Notes under the pieces: generated by a model | Databases searched by the model: none | What the model was told of the DNA's origin: nothing | The model's input: the letters and a program-made list of their open reading frames with translations, nothing else | From: Chloroflexota bacterium | GTDB lineage: Bacteria; Chloroflexota; Anaerolineae; Aggregatilineales; Phototrophicaceae | Reading direction: 5' to 3' | DNA: 64,000 bases | NCBI GenBank assembly: GCA_028875245.1 | Contig: JAPPEU010000048.1 | Span: forward strand, 33,300-97,299 | Shown here: positions 31,577-40,455 of the stretch, piece after piece | Numbering within the stretch: the stretch's first letter is position 1 | Layout: each line of letters opens with the position of its first letter | Translations under genes and position numbers: made by a program

Positions 31577-33610
31577 TTACTCTGGATTGCGGCGCAGCGG
31601 CGGCACGAGGCGAATCAGCAGGTATCCCGCCAGCCCGTATAATACCGCAGCGAAGATTTGGAAACCATGCAGGACGATGCCGATGGCCGCGGCTTCGCTG
31701 CCCGGATAGCCGGCAAAGCGCGTCAGCCCCGTCCACCAGGCGGTTTCCACGATGCCAAAACCGCTGAGCGTGAAGGGAAAAGCCGAGCCGAACATGCCCA
31801 GGCTGATGACGGTGATGGCGATTGGCAGATCGGCATCGAGCCCCACCGCGCGCAGCAAGATGTAGTTGGTGAGAAAGGAACTGGAATAGGTGAAACAGCT
31901 GATGAACATGGCCGAAAAGAAGAGCCGCGCCTGACGAATGCGGTCAAATTCGGCCGCCAGCTCCAGCAGTTTCGTCTGCGCGGCGGCGAAAATAGCGCGC
32001 TCGCCGCCAGCGGGCACAGGCGCCAGTTTCTGCAAGATCCGCAGCGCCAGGCGCATCAGGCTGCCGGCATAATAAAGGCCGGCCACCGACGCCAGAAACA
32101 CGATCGTGACAGCCAGCATCAATTGGTCGCGTTGTTCGGCGAACTGGTCGCCGCTCAATAGAATGCCAAAAGCGAATACGAGTATGATAATCAGCATTTC
32201 CAATACGCGGGCGCCAAACAAGCTGCCCAAGCCTTCTTGCATACTGTAGTTGAGCCGCGTCTTCAACAGGACGATGTAGGAGATCTCGCCCAGTTTGAAA
32301 GGTATCACGCGCACCAGGCCGTTATGATAGAGGGTGATCGGTATCAGCAGCCGCATGGGCGAATCACGCTTGTCGAGCAATATCCGGAAGCGCAATGCCC
32401 GCAAGAGATTGAGCGTCAAATACACCAGCAGCGCCCCGATCCAACTCCAGGCCGGGATGCGCGTGATGAGCGCGCCAATATCCGCGCCGCCCAATTCATT
32501 GACAACAAAATAGAGCAGGATGGCGGTGATCGCGACGCTGAGGAAGCGCCATGCCAACTGCCGCCGTCCGCCGCCCTTTGCGACGGGCGTGTTTTGAGCG
32601 GCCTCTCCGCTGCTGGGGGCTTTTGATGGGCCAAGATCCCGATACCAGTGCGAGAGGTCCCGCCCGAGCAAGTCGCTCAGTTTGTCGATTTCGCTTTGGA
32701 ATTCCCGCGCCAGTCTCTCCTGCAGCTCGGCGGTCAAAGGCGAGCGCCGTTCGTATTTGGTGTAAACGGCGATGACCCCCTGCACGGCCCGCGTCCGATA
32801 AGAATATGGCATCAGCGAATGGGTCGTCGCCAGGTAGGTCAAGCGGTCCTTCAAGAGCATCAGCGAGAATCCGCCGCTGACGATCATCCTCTGCAGCCAT
32901 TCCAGCCGCACCTCTTTGTTGGGATTGACAATATCGAAGCTCGTCTCGAAGCCGGCGTCGATATCCAGGAATTCCAGCACATCGCGGTAGACCGCTGCCG
33001 TATCGGCCTTGAAATCGTCGAAAATGACAACCTTGACATTTTCGCGGCCGAAGATATCGAAATAGCGCCGCACCTGTTCGCTGAAGCGCGCCATCTCGCG
33101 ATAATACAGGCCGGTGACGCAGTGGGCTGCGCGCCGGATGCGCCGCCCGGCCCGCCGGTCCATCTCGGCCGCCAAGGCCTCCTCAAAATCCTCAATTTGT
33201 TCATTGCCGCTGTAACGAAACTGCGACCACATCGAGTACATCATATCGATTGGGTTGCGCAGCATGATGATGATCTTAGCCGCTGGGTTATAGGCGTGGA
33301 TTTCTTCGGCGGCGCGCTGGCTGACCAGATACCAGGGCGACGATTCGCCGATGCGTTTCTCGCCCCGGGCGTCGCGAAAGAGCTTGAGATAGCGCTCCGG
33401 CCTGGCGCGGAATTGGCGAAAGCGCGAGCCCTCCAAATCAGAGCCGAAGAAATGCGGCTCTTTGAAGAAGGGCATGTAGACATCGGGATGGCGCTGCAGG
33501 TACTCGTGCATGGAGGTCGTGCCACATTTTGGCGCGCCAACGATGAAGAAATTCGGTTTGGCTTGGCCGGCCAGGGCGGCGGAACGGAACGCGCTCGCGT
33601 GTAGCGCCAT
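31577..33610 (-). CDS. Fusion of a sulfotransferase and a flippase-like (LPG synthase TM, UPF0104) membrane domain
   Basis: From the preferred ATG this is a 677-residue two-domain protein. Residues about 18-270 form a PAPS-dependent sulfotransferase: FFIVGAPKCGTTSMHEYL is the 5'-phosphosulfate loop and LRNPIDMMYSMWSQFRYSG the 3'-phosphate motif. After a polar linker, residues about 330-660 contain eight or so hydrophobic helices with RALRFRILLDKR, FKLGEISYIVLLKTRL and GSAFPFTLSGFGIVETAWW, as in the lysylphosphatidylglycerol synthetase membrane domain. Together they suggest sulfation of a lipid or a lipid-linked glycan coupled to its movement across the membrane. A longer frame to 33883 would overlap the divergent PPK2 gene and is rejected. 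Confidence 0.87.
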   Translation of the reverse strand: MALHASAFRSAALAGQAKPNFFIVGAPKCGTTSMHEYLQRHPDVYMPFFKEPHFFGSDLEGSRFRQFRARPERYLKLFRDARGEKRIGESSPWYLVSQRAAEEIHAYNPAAKIIIMLRNPIDMMYSMWSQFRYSGNEQIEDFEEALAAEMDRRAGRRIRRAAHCVTGLYYREMARFSEQVRRYFDIFGRENVKVVIFDDFKADTAAVYRDVLEFLDIDAGFETSFDIVNPNKEVRLEWLQRMIVSGGFSLMLLKDRLTYLATTHSLMPYSYRTRAVQGVIAVYTKYERRSPLTAELQERLAREFQSEIDKLSDLLGRDLSHWYRDLGPSKAPSSGEAAQNTPVAKGGGRRQLAWRFLSVAITAILLYFVVNELGGADIGALITRIPAWSWIGALLVYLTLNLLRALRFRILLDKRDSPMRLLIPITLYHNGLVRVIPFKLGEISYIVLLKTRLNYSMQEGLGSLFGARVLEMLIIILVFAFGILLSGDQFAEQRDQLMLAVTIVFLASVAGLYYAGSLMRLALRILQKLAPVPAGGERAIFAAAQTKLLELAAEFDRIRQARLFFSAMFISCFTYSSSFLTNYILLRAVGLDADLPIAITVISLGMFGSAFPFTLSGFGIVETAWWTGLTRFAGYPGSEAAAIGIVLHGFQIFAAVLYGLAGYLLIRLVPPLRRNPE

Positions 33611-33720
33611 AGGCTGTTGCGCTGTCTCCCGATTCGATACCAGTGGATTATAGTATAAAACGCAGCTGTCGATAGCCTGCTGGCAGGGCGGAAAAGCCGG
33701 CCGTTTGCCCGGCGCGAATT

Positions 33721-33750
33721 TTGCCACTTGCCCGCCGCGCGCGCTAAAAT
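33721..33750 (+). promoter_or_regulatory. Candidate promoter for the PPK2 gene
   Basis: TTGCCA (33721-33726) and TAAAAT (33745-33750) are 18 bases apart, and lie about 50 bases before the ATG at 33800. On the opposite strand a TATACTATAAT run near 33650 may serve the divergent fusion gene. Confidence 0.55.
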
Positions 33751-33799
33751 CTGTTAAGCTATCAGAAGCAGCGGCTTTAACGAGCGACCGGAGCGTCCC

Positions 33800-34633
33800 A
33801 TGTCCAGGAAGAAGGCGTCCAAATCTGACCGGCCCCCGCGCCTGAACAGAAAATTCTACGAACGAGAATTGGCGCGCTTGCAATTTGAGTTAGTGAAGTG
33901 GCAGTACTGGATCAAGCACAATGACATGCGGGTGATGGTCACCTTTGACGGGCGCGACGCCGCCGGCAAAGGCGGCACGATCAAGCGCATCATGGCGCCG
34001 CTGCAGCCGCGCGACATTCGCCTGGTCGCGCTCGGCAAGCCATCGGACCGCGAACAAACGCAATGGTATTTCCAGCGTTATGTCACGCATTTGCCGGCGG
34101 GGGGCGAGATCGTGCTCTTCGATCGCAGTTGGTACAACCGCGCCACGGTTGAGCGCGTGATGGGCTTTTGCAGCGACCGGCAGTATTGGGATTTCCTGCG
34201 CGACGCGCCCAATTTCGAGCGCTTGCTGATCAATGACGGGATCATCCTGCTCAAATACTGGCTCTCCGTGGACGACGACGAGCAGGAGCGCCGCTTCCAG
34301 GCGCGGGCCGCCAACCCTGCGCGCCGCTGGAAGCTCAGCCCGATTGATATCGAAGGCCGCAACCGCTGGGTGGAATACACCCGGGCGAAGGACGCCATGA
34401 TCGAGCATACCGATATTCCGGAATGCCGCTGGCGTCAGGTCAACTCGAACGACAAGCGGCGTTTGCGGCTGAACGTCATTCGCGACATGCTGGCGGCAAT
34501 CCCCTATGAGAATGTGATTCCGGGACCGACGACCCTGCTCGATGTGCCGCCGCAGGCGGAATATATGTCGCGCCCGCCGCGCGACACGCATTATCTCGTG
34601 AAGGACTATTACGCCGATAGAGTCAGCCGCTAG
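33800..34633 (+). CDS. ppk2: Polyphosphate kinase 2 (PPK2)
   Basis: This 277-residue enzyme transfers phosphate between polyphosphate and nucleotides. Walker A is FDGRDAAGKGGTIKRI, Walker B is LFDRSWYNRATVERVMGFCS, and the lid region is RRWKLSPIDIEGRNRWVEYTRAKDAM; all three are strongly conserved in class I PPK2. The single-domain length of about 280 residues is standard. This class usually works as a nucleoside diphosphate kinase using polyphosphate. It has its own promoter and is convergent with the AlkD-like gene, with only two bases between the two stop codons. Confidence 0.95.
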   Translation: MSRKKASKSDRPPRLNRKFYERELARLQFELVKWQYWIKHNDMRVMVTFDGRDAAGKGGTIKRIMAPLQPRDIRLVALGKPSDREQTQWYFQRYVTHLPAGGEIVLFDRSWYNRATVERVMGFCSDRQYWDFLRDAPNFERLLINDGIILLKYWLSVDDDEQERRFQARAANPARRWKLSPIDIEGRNRWVEYTRAKDAMIEHTDIPECRWRQVNSNDKRRLRLNVIRDMLAAIPYENVIPGPTTLLDVPPQAEYMSRPPRDTHYLVKDYYADRVSR

Positions 34634-34635
34634 AG

Positions 34636-35340
34636 CTATTTTTTGCCGGTGGCCAGTTTCCGGCGGGTTTCGCGCGCGGCGATGGCGGGCAGGGCGGCGG
34701 CATTGGCTTCGAGATAGGCCGCGATGGCAGCGCGGTGCTGCTTGATGCCCTTGCGCAAGAGCCAGGAGACCGCCTTGGTGATGCGCCCGTCCTTTTCCCC
34801 TTTGAGGCGGTCGATCAATTCTAAGGACAGGTCGAGGATGCGCGCGTCGGGCGACTGCGAGATGGGCGCCGTAAGCAGGACGAGCGCGGCGCGGCGCTTG
34901 TTGGTATTCTCGTCGCGGGCCAGGGACCCGAGCAGGGCGGACCAACCAGCCCAATCCGCCAGCAAATCTTTGTCGGTAAACACGGTCTGGCAGGTGCTAT
35001 CGACCTCGGCCCAGCCATTCAAGCAGCCAAGCCAGGCATCCAGCCGGGCCAGCGGCAATTGACGGCGATAGCGCGGGAACTTGCCCAAGAGTGTCCGCGG
35101 CGCGCAGCGCTCCTCATAAGAGTCGCCCTGATAAAGCGAATCAAGCAGCGCCAGCCAGTCATCGTAGCTGAGCGCTTTGTGATCGGCGATGAATGCGATT
35201 GCGATGGCGCGGCTCTGCGCGTTCTTCAGCCCATACCATTTGCGCGTCGTGCCCAGGTGCTCGGGGCGCTGCTTGACCTGGCCGCGGCCCGGGACAGCGG
35301 TCTGGATTTGGCGCAGGATGATCTGGTGATGAGGGTTCAT
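34636..35340 (-). CDS. AlkD-like DNA alkylation repair protein
   Basis: This protein of about 234 residues is a HEAT-like repeat alkylpurine DNA glycosylase relative. Segments matching the family are KWYGLKNAQSRAIA, the Trp-rich stretch ARLDAWLGCLNGWAEVDSTC where the functional Asp is expected, RRAALVLLTAP and KDGRITKAVSWLLRKGIKQHRAAIAAYL near the end. AlkD removes bulky alkylated bases without flipping them. The start is either TTG 35343 or ATG 35340; ATG is chosen, although neither has a good ribosome binding site. It lies against an inserted repeat element on its 5' side, which may have displaced its original promoter. Confidence 0.82.
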   Translation of the reverse strand: MNPHHQIILRQIQTAVPGRGQVKQRPEHLGTTRKWYGLKNAQSRAIAIAFIADHKALSYDDWLALLDSLYQGDSYEERCAPRTLLGKFPRYRRQLPLARLDAWLGCLNGWAEVDSTCQTVFTDKDLLADWAGWSALLGSLARDENTNKRRAALVLLTAPISQSPDARILDLSLELIDRLKGEKDGRITKAVSWLLRKGIKQHRAAIAAYLEANAAALPAIAARETRRKLATGKK

Positions 35341-35362
35341 CAAGACTACCAGAAAATGTAGA

Positions 35363-35656
35363 GGCGACCTAGTAGAGTCTGTTGAAAATCACGCAGATTT
35401 TCCCTGTAGCGGACACCGTATAGCTTTTACCACAGAGTACACCGAGAATTCACAGAGGGCACAGAGTTTTCTGTTTGAATAGAATCGTTTCGATGGTGTC
35501 GGAAAACTCTGCTTCTACGAGAGAAATTAAATAAAAACCGACACAAAGCGCAGCAAATTGTCTCTGTGTTCTCTGTGTTTCCTTCTTTCCTCTGTGGTGA
35601 AAATGTGTGCAATTCTGCAACAGAGGACATTCTTCAACAGATTCTAGTAGGTCGCC
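35363..35656. mobile_element. 294-bp MITE-like element with terminal inverted repeats
   Basis: The ends are 24-bp inverted repeats that match at 22 of 24 positions: GGCGACCTAGTAGAGTCTGT... at 35363-35386 and its complement at 35633-35656. Inside are CACAGAG tracts (ACCACAGAGTACACCGAGA and TCACAGAGGGCACAGAG on the left, and CTCTGTGTTCTCTGTGTTT and TCCTCTGTGGT on the right), so much of the element can fold back on itself. It has no coding capacity of its own beyond shadow frames. It fills the 347-base gap between the AlkD-like gene and rpmB. Confidence 0.75.
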
Positions 35657-35690
35657 CGCAGACGCAATTTTGAAATCCCTAGATGCTCGG

Positions 35691-35930
35691 CTATAGCAGC
35701 TGCTTGAGCGGGATGTTGCGGCGCTTGAGGAATTCCATGAAGCCGATCTTGTCGATCGTTTTGATCTCTTTGGCCGTGATTTTGACGCGCACCCAACGAT
35801 CAAGCTCGGGCACATAAATGCGCTTGTTTTGCAGGTTCGGCTTGAATTGACGCTTGACCGTGTTGAAGGCTTTGCTGCGCGATTGGCCGAATAGCGGCTT
35901 GGTGCCGGTGATTTTGCGTTTGCCGGGCAT
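35691..35930 (-). CDS. rpmB: 50S ribosomal protein L28
   Basis: This 79-residue basic protein matches bacterial ribosomal protein L28. The N-terminus MPGKRKITGTKPLFGQSRSK corresponds to the usual CxxTGK start but carries no zinc cysteines, so it is the cysteine-free form. NTVKRQFKPNLQNKRIYVPELDRWVRVKITAKEIKTIDKIG is the conserved core. The length is normal for the family. It is monocistronic; the ATG at 35928-35930 follows a weak GGGAGCCAGACC. No other ribosomal gene is near, which is common for rpmB. Confidence 0.93.
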   Translation of the reverse strand: MPGKRKITGTKPLFGQSRSKAFNTVKRQFKPNLQNKRIYVPELDRWVRVKITAKEIKTIDKIGFMEFLKRRNIPLKQLL

Positions 35931-36031
35931 GGTCTGGCTCCCGTATTCAATATGAACGCCGGATTATACATGAAGGGCTGCGGATGTCGAGGGTGGAGTT
36001 GCTTTCGCTAATGATATAATCTTGTGCCATC

Positions 36032-36262
36032 TCAAGACGCGTCGGCGGTAATGCGGGTCATCACTGCGTTTGCCAGGAATTCGGGCACTTCCATGTCGCG
36101 CAACATTGCTCTCACCGTATCCGTAGAGATATTCAGATAATCGAAGCTGAATTCAATCTCCGGATATCGGCTCCACGTCGCGCTTTCCTCGTCATGCTTC
36201 CACTTGACAGTAATTACCTTGTCCATTACTTCAACCTTGTAGACATATCCTTTAGGCTTCAT
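36032..36262 (-). CDS. Small hypothetical protein
   Basis: This 76-residue protein is not recognised. It begins with a strand-rich half (YVYKVEVMDKVITVKWKHDE) and ends with a helical half (DTVRAMLRDMEVPEFLANAVMTRI). It has no signal peptide or membrane segment. Base composition is a little lower in GC than the neighbouring genes. It is divergent from the radical SAM gene, with AT-rich sequence (CATATAATATCAT, 36306-36318) between them. It looks coding because the frame is well filled and isolated, but no function can be assigned. Confidence 0.5.
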   Translation of the reverse strand: MKPKGYVYKVEVMDKVITVKWKHDEESATWSRYPEIEFSFDYLNISTDTVRAMLRDMEVPEFLANAVMTRITADAS

Positions 36263-36383
36263 GGTCTCGCACTCCGCGCATGGCCGCTACCGGCGTCTAT
36301 ATCGCATATAATATCATAGCCTCAAGACTAGAATCGAGGGATGTCGTCGATAGTCCGCCAGCAGCATTTGCTATCATTAGCGC

Positions 36384-37226
36384 ATGAAGATCCGCAGCAC
36401 CCAAGCCAAATCCATCCTCACGCCGCAGAAGCGTGGTTTCCTTCGGGCGGGCGAGCGACCCTACACGCACAGCCTCTCCTGGGCGACCGGCTGCCAGCTG
36501 GGGGCGCTCTATTGCGGCGCCTACTGTTACGCGCAGATGCTGCCCAATTGGCATTTCGGGCGGCGCGCAGGCGAGGCCTGGGGCGACGCGCTCATCATCA
36601 AGGAGAACGCGCCTGAATTGCTGGAAAGGCAGCTCTCGCGCGCCCGCGACCGCCGCGGCATGCGCATCTTCATGAGCCCGGTCACCGACCCCTACCAGCC
36701 GATCGAGCGAAAACTGCGGCTGACGCGCCGCTGCCTGGAGGTCTTCGCGACTTATGATGACCTGGACTTGCTGCTGATTCAGACGCGCGCGCCGGCCGTG
36801 CTTGATGATCTGGAATTGATCGGCGCCATTCCCTACGCCTGGCTGGGCATGACCATCGAGACCGACCGGCACGATTTGCCCTATGGGCCGACGAAGTCGC
36901 AGGTGGAGCGGCGGCTGGGCGCGGTGCAGCGGGCGGTTGCATACGGCATTTCGGCGCAGATCGCGGTCTCGCCCTGCCTGCCTTATTCGGACGCCTTTGC
37001 CGAGCGCCTGCTGGAGACTGGCGCCCAGCGCATCGTCATCGACACCTTCGCGGTTGGCGATGGCAGCCGCGGCGCGCGCACGGGCAAGAGCCCTTTCGCC
37101 GCCCTGGCGGATTATGACTGGCGCGATGATGAGATCGCCATCCGCCTCTATCAGCAGTTGCGCGCCGGTCACGAGGCCGTCGAATGGAGCGGCGCCGGTT
37201 TCGCCGGGATTCCGGGGCGGGCTTAA
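36384..37226 (+). CDS. Radical SAM protein of the spore-photoproduct-lyase-like (SPL) group
   Basis: This 280-residue protein has a radical SAM core. The cluster cysteines are in TGCQLGALYCGAYCYAQ, at residues 37, 44 and 48, a Cys-x6-Cys-x3-Cys spacing instead of the classical x3-x2. The YCYA ending and later segments (MRIFMSPVTDPYQPIE, LLIQTRAPAVLDDLELI, WLGMTIETDRHDL) match the SPL-like group related to MJ0683 and Rv2578c. The substrate is unknown; DNA photolesion repair is only one possibility. A TATCAT box 6 bases before the ATG would suit a leaderless message. The gene is convergent with the restriction-modification gene. Confidence 0.78.
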   Translation: MKIRSTQAKSILTPQKRGFLRAGERPYTHSLSWATGCQLGALYCGAYCYAQMLPNWHFGRRAGEAWGDALIIKENAPELLERQLSRARDRRGMRIFMSPVTDPYQPIERKLRLTRRCLEVFATYDDLDLLLIQTRAPAVLDDLELIGAIPYAWLGMTIETDRHDLPYGPTKSQVERRLGAVQRAVAYGISAQIAVSPCLPYSDAFAERLLETGAQRIVIDTFAVGDGSRGARTGKSPFAALADYDWRDDEIAIRLYQQLRAGHEAVEWSGAGFAGIPGRA

Positions 37227-37233
37227 GGGGAGA

Positions 37234-40200
37234 TTATCCTTCCAGTATATATCGCACAATCTTGTCGATAGCATGGATTTCATCGGCAAGAATTTCGCGC
37301 GCCCGGCCTCGCGCCCGCCCGGGACCGCCGTTGAGCAACCGGTTTTCTTCCATGCCCTTCATCTCTTCGATTTTCTCGTGGGCAGCGATGCTCAAGCGGG
37401 CGAGTTCTTGATGATCGGGATTGTCCGCTTCAAAGATGGGAATAGCGCAGGCTTCAAAGGGGGTGCGCTGGATATGGCGCGCGCCCCACAAGCCTTCCGG
37501 TTGGTGAGCTTTGATTTCATTATTGACGAAAGGCGAGTTCAGAATGGCGCAGAGGTAATGCGCTTCAACTTCCGTCGGGGCGGTGTAATGAAAACAGGTT
37601 GTGTCAACGACAAACTGTTGGACTCGACGTCTGTATATCCATAAATCCTCATAGTCGAGATCCAACACGCAGCAGGCGATGTTGGTGCCGCTGCCGCCGT
37701 AAATCACGCGGAAACGGTCGGTGGCGTTCTGTGCGGTCAGTTTATTGCGATAGTTAAACCATTCATTTAGCGTCTCTGTCGTTGTGCTGCTTTTGCGCTC
37801 GTCCCAGATGTCGTTCACTTTTTCAAACCACGTCAAGAAACTCCTGTGATGAGCCGTTACGGCATAAGCCAACACGTCTTCCAGCATTTCGAGTTTGCCT
37901 GCCTCGTTCTGCTTGGCCGGCAGGGCGACCATGTTGAGCTTCTGCCAGCCGAAGGGCAGCAGGTGTTTGCTGAGCAAGGTGCCGTAGATGAAAGGGCTAT
38001 GCACTGTCCCTTGCATTTTGATGCCCTTCCAGGGTGCTTTGGCATCTTTGTCCAACTCGGGATCGGTTGCGACTATTGGCGTATTCGGCAAGCCCGGCGG
38101 GCGCACGAAGCAGAGATTACGAGGGACCAGGGAAGCGCCTTGGGCGAATAGCTCGTAATAGAAGATGCTGGCGATTTCGGAGTCGACGAAATTCGTGACA
38201 GTCTCGCCGACTGTCAGCATCGGTTTGGCTTCGGATAGCGGCAATTCGTGTTTATCGAAAGTCGCGCGGTATGTTTTAGTGAGGATGTTGGCTTTGGCGA
38301 TCTCGCCACCCGACGAGATGATGACGGCGGCGGGCACATTGAACAAGGGGCTGACCTCGCCTACATCGAGGATGCGCGTCATGCCCTGCCTCTGAAAGGG
38401 GCGATGCTGTTTGGCGCCAGTGAGCACGCTACGGGGCATGACAAAAGCCAGTGTGCCGTCATCTTTCAGGTAGCGATCCTTGGCGTGGGCGAAGAACAGA
38501 GTGCTCAAGTCCATCTGCGTGAAGAGTTTGACATCGCCGGAATCGATAAGTTGATAATAAATATAGAGCGCCTTCACTTCGTCTTGCCAAACGGCGCTGT
38601 TGATATAGCGGTAGGAAAGCCAGGGCGGATTGCCGATGACTACGTCAAATCCCTTTTCCGCCAGCACCAAGGGGCGCGAGAGATTCTTCAAGATATACGC
38701 CCAGATGCTGTCGCGGCCGTCACGGATTAACTCGACTAACAGTTGGAAGTTGCTCGCCCATTGGTTGCGGAAAATCGGGTTGGTTAGTCCGCTGTAAATG
38801 TCCTGCACCCATCTTCCAAATATCTTTACCATGTCCGCAGTGTTTTCAGGGCTCGCCAGTTTCGCTAAATCGTCCATGTAGTCGATTGTTCTTGTCAGTT
38901 TGTCCTCGTCTACAGCGGATTCAAGCGGAATGTGGAAGGCTTCGTCTTTCTCCACGTCGACGGCGATGGGGACGGCCGCTGGTCCACGGTTGGTCAATGG
39001 CCCAATAAGCGCATCGGCTAGAAATACTGGCAAGGGCGGCACATCGCCTGCGCTATTGTTTGTCTCCAAATGCTCGCTTAAGGCCAGGAGATAATTGATT
39101 CGTGCGATCGTGGCCGCCAGCGGGTGCACATCTATGCCGACGATATTAGTCAAAGCGAAGTCGACTAATTCGCGTCCGGTCAAGCCCTGATCAGCCAATT
39201 GGCGAATGGCGTTAAAGAGGAAGGTGCCCGAGCCGCAGGCGGGGTCCAGCAGGCTTTGTGGCGCGTCATAGTCGATTTCCCGCAGCATGAGCTGCGCCAG
39301 CCAATCGGGTGTGTAGTATTCGCCCAGGTCATGCCGTGTTTCGGGATCAACCAGGTCTTGATAAAGTTGTTTGAGCAAGTCCTGTCGGATGGCGCCAAGG
39401 TCGTAAACCTGCAACTCGGCGGACAGCGCATAAAGAAGGCTCATAGAGTCCGCGCGAATGGGCGACATCATCAGCCAGGAGAAGAAGTCATTTTCGCCGA
39501 TATTGCTGACCCCGTGTTTTTGAAAGGCTTCGCCGTTGACGATACTCGGGAGGAGGGTGTTGTCCGGGCGTCCTTCAAGCGCGGCAAAGAGCAGTAGCTT
39601 GGCGAATTGCGATAGATACGTGTGCCTTATGAACAGGCTGTCGTCGGCGATATCCGAACCGTAAACTTTACTCAGCAATGACTTCCATTGCCCGCGCCAA
39701 ACATCCAGTTCCGTTTTATCATCGATTTCGCTGAGCAATCGTGTCAGCGTTTGCTGGACGAGCTGGAATGTCGGGCTTTTGACGCCGAAACGCTGCACAA
39801 TGTCGTCCGCGGTCGGTTCAATGTTTTGGCGGCTGAACAGGTAAGAATCAAACCACAAGTAAGCGACATCGGCTTCCGCGCTTGTGATGAGGAATTGATC
39901 CACCTCTTTCGCTTCTTCGGCATCATCCAGAACATAGGTGCGAAACTCTATGCCGTCCGTCAGCATACCGACATAACGATGAAGCTCTGGCATGTCGCGC
40001 ATATAATTGGTCAACTGGTCGATGTTGGCGCCGAGGTCTGTCTTGATGTCGCGCTTGAACTCGATGATAAGATCGCCCAGCAGGGCATCGACGTAGCCGT
40101 GTTTCTGCACTTTAGTCATCGTTACGTGATGCTCTAGCTCAACATCTTCATAGTTCACGCCAAAGGCATCGCTGATGAAACCCAGAAAGAGGTGACTGAC

Positions 40201-40284
40201 TTGCCGTTCCGATATTTGGCTCTTGCGCGCGCTTGTCAAGTTTTCAATATATGTTTGAAGTTTTTGCGCAAAGTTTGCTGTCAT
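37234..40284 (-). CDS. Type IIG-like restriction enzyme and N6-adenine methyltransferase
   Basis: This 1016-residue single-chain restriction-modification protein begins with a nuclease-like region: ELEHH, then YVDALLGDLIIEFKRD with Asp66, Glu75 and Lys77 as a PD-(D/E)XK site. An adenine methyltransferase follows, with LGEYYTPDWLAQLML, motif I SLLDPACGSGTFLFNAI (347-355) and motif IV VVIGNPPW (552-555). The C-terminal region, with FRVIYGGSGTNIACCVLD and LCAILNSPFV, resembles the target-recognition part of Eco57I-like and BREX PglX-like enzymes. The ATG at 40284 has AGGAG 7 bases upstream, better than the ATG at 40314. No separate methylase, specificity or BREX genes are nearby, so it acts alone. 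Confidence 0.87.
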   Translation of the reverse strand: MTANFAQKLQTYIENLTSARKSQISERQVSHLFLGFISDAFGVNYEDVELEHHVTMTKVQKHGYVDALLGDLIIEFKRDIKTDLGANIDQLTNYMRDMPELHRYVGMLTDGIEFRTYVLDDAEEAKEVDQFLITSAEADVAYLWFDSYLFSRQNIEPTADDIVQRFGVKSPTFQLVQQTLTRLLSEIDDKTELDVWRGQWKSLLSKVYGSDIADDSLFIRHTYLSQFAKLLLFAALEGRPDNTLLPSIVNGEAFQKHGVSNIGENDFFSWLMMSPIRADSMSLLYALSAELQVYDLGAIRQDLLKQLYQDLVDPETRHDLGEYYTPDWLAQLMLREIDYDAPQSLLDPACGSGTFLFNAIRQLADQGLTGRELVDFALTNIVGIDVHPLAATIARINYLLALSEHLETNNSAGDVPPLPVFLADALIGPLTNRGPAAVPIAVDVEKDEAFHIPLESAVDEDKLTRTIDYMDDLAKLASPENTADMVKIFGRWVQDIYSGLTNPIFRNQWASNFQLLVELIRDGRDSIWAYILKNLSRPLVLAEKGFDVVIGNPPWLSYRYINSAVWQDEVKALYIYYQLIDSGDVKLFTQMDLSTLFFAHAKDRYLKDDGTLAFVMPRSVLTGAKQHRPFQRQGMTRILDVGEVSPLFNVPAAVIISSGGEIAKANILTKTYRATFDKHELPLSEAKPMLTVGETVTNFVDSEIASIFYYELFAQGASLVPRNLCFVRPPGLPNTPIVATDPELDKDAKAPWKGIKMQGTVHSPFIYGTLLSKHLLPFGWQKLNMVALPAKQNEAGKLEMLEDVLAYAVTAHHRSFLTWFEKVNDIWDERKSSTTTETLNEWFNYRNKLTAQNATDRFRVIYGGSGTNIACCVLDLDYEDLWIYRRRVQQFVVDTTCFHYTAPTEVEAHYLCAILNSPFVNNEIKAHQPEGLWGARHIQRTPFEACAIPIFEADNPDHQELARLSIAAHEKIEEMKGMEENRLLNGGPGRARGRAREILADEIHAIDKIVRYILEG

Positions 40285-40455
40285 GCCGTCGCTCCTAGGT
40301 TGCGGCTGGTTCATTCTACCACGTCGCCCATCCTGCCAATATCGGGGAACAATCCGGAGCGTAGTGAAGCCAACTATTGGTTTTAGGCCGTTTCCATTGA
40401 ACCTTCCTGCCCGCGCTCGGCTCTTTAGAGTGTAGGGCTAGAGGAAGGAGCGTCT

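Noticed and set aside
35397..35615. CACAGAG tracts that look CRISPR-like at first sight
   Set aside because: The units are irregular, unspaced and arranged as inverted tracts within a terminal-repeat element; there are no regular spacers and no cas genes.
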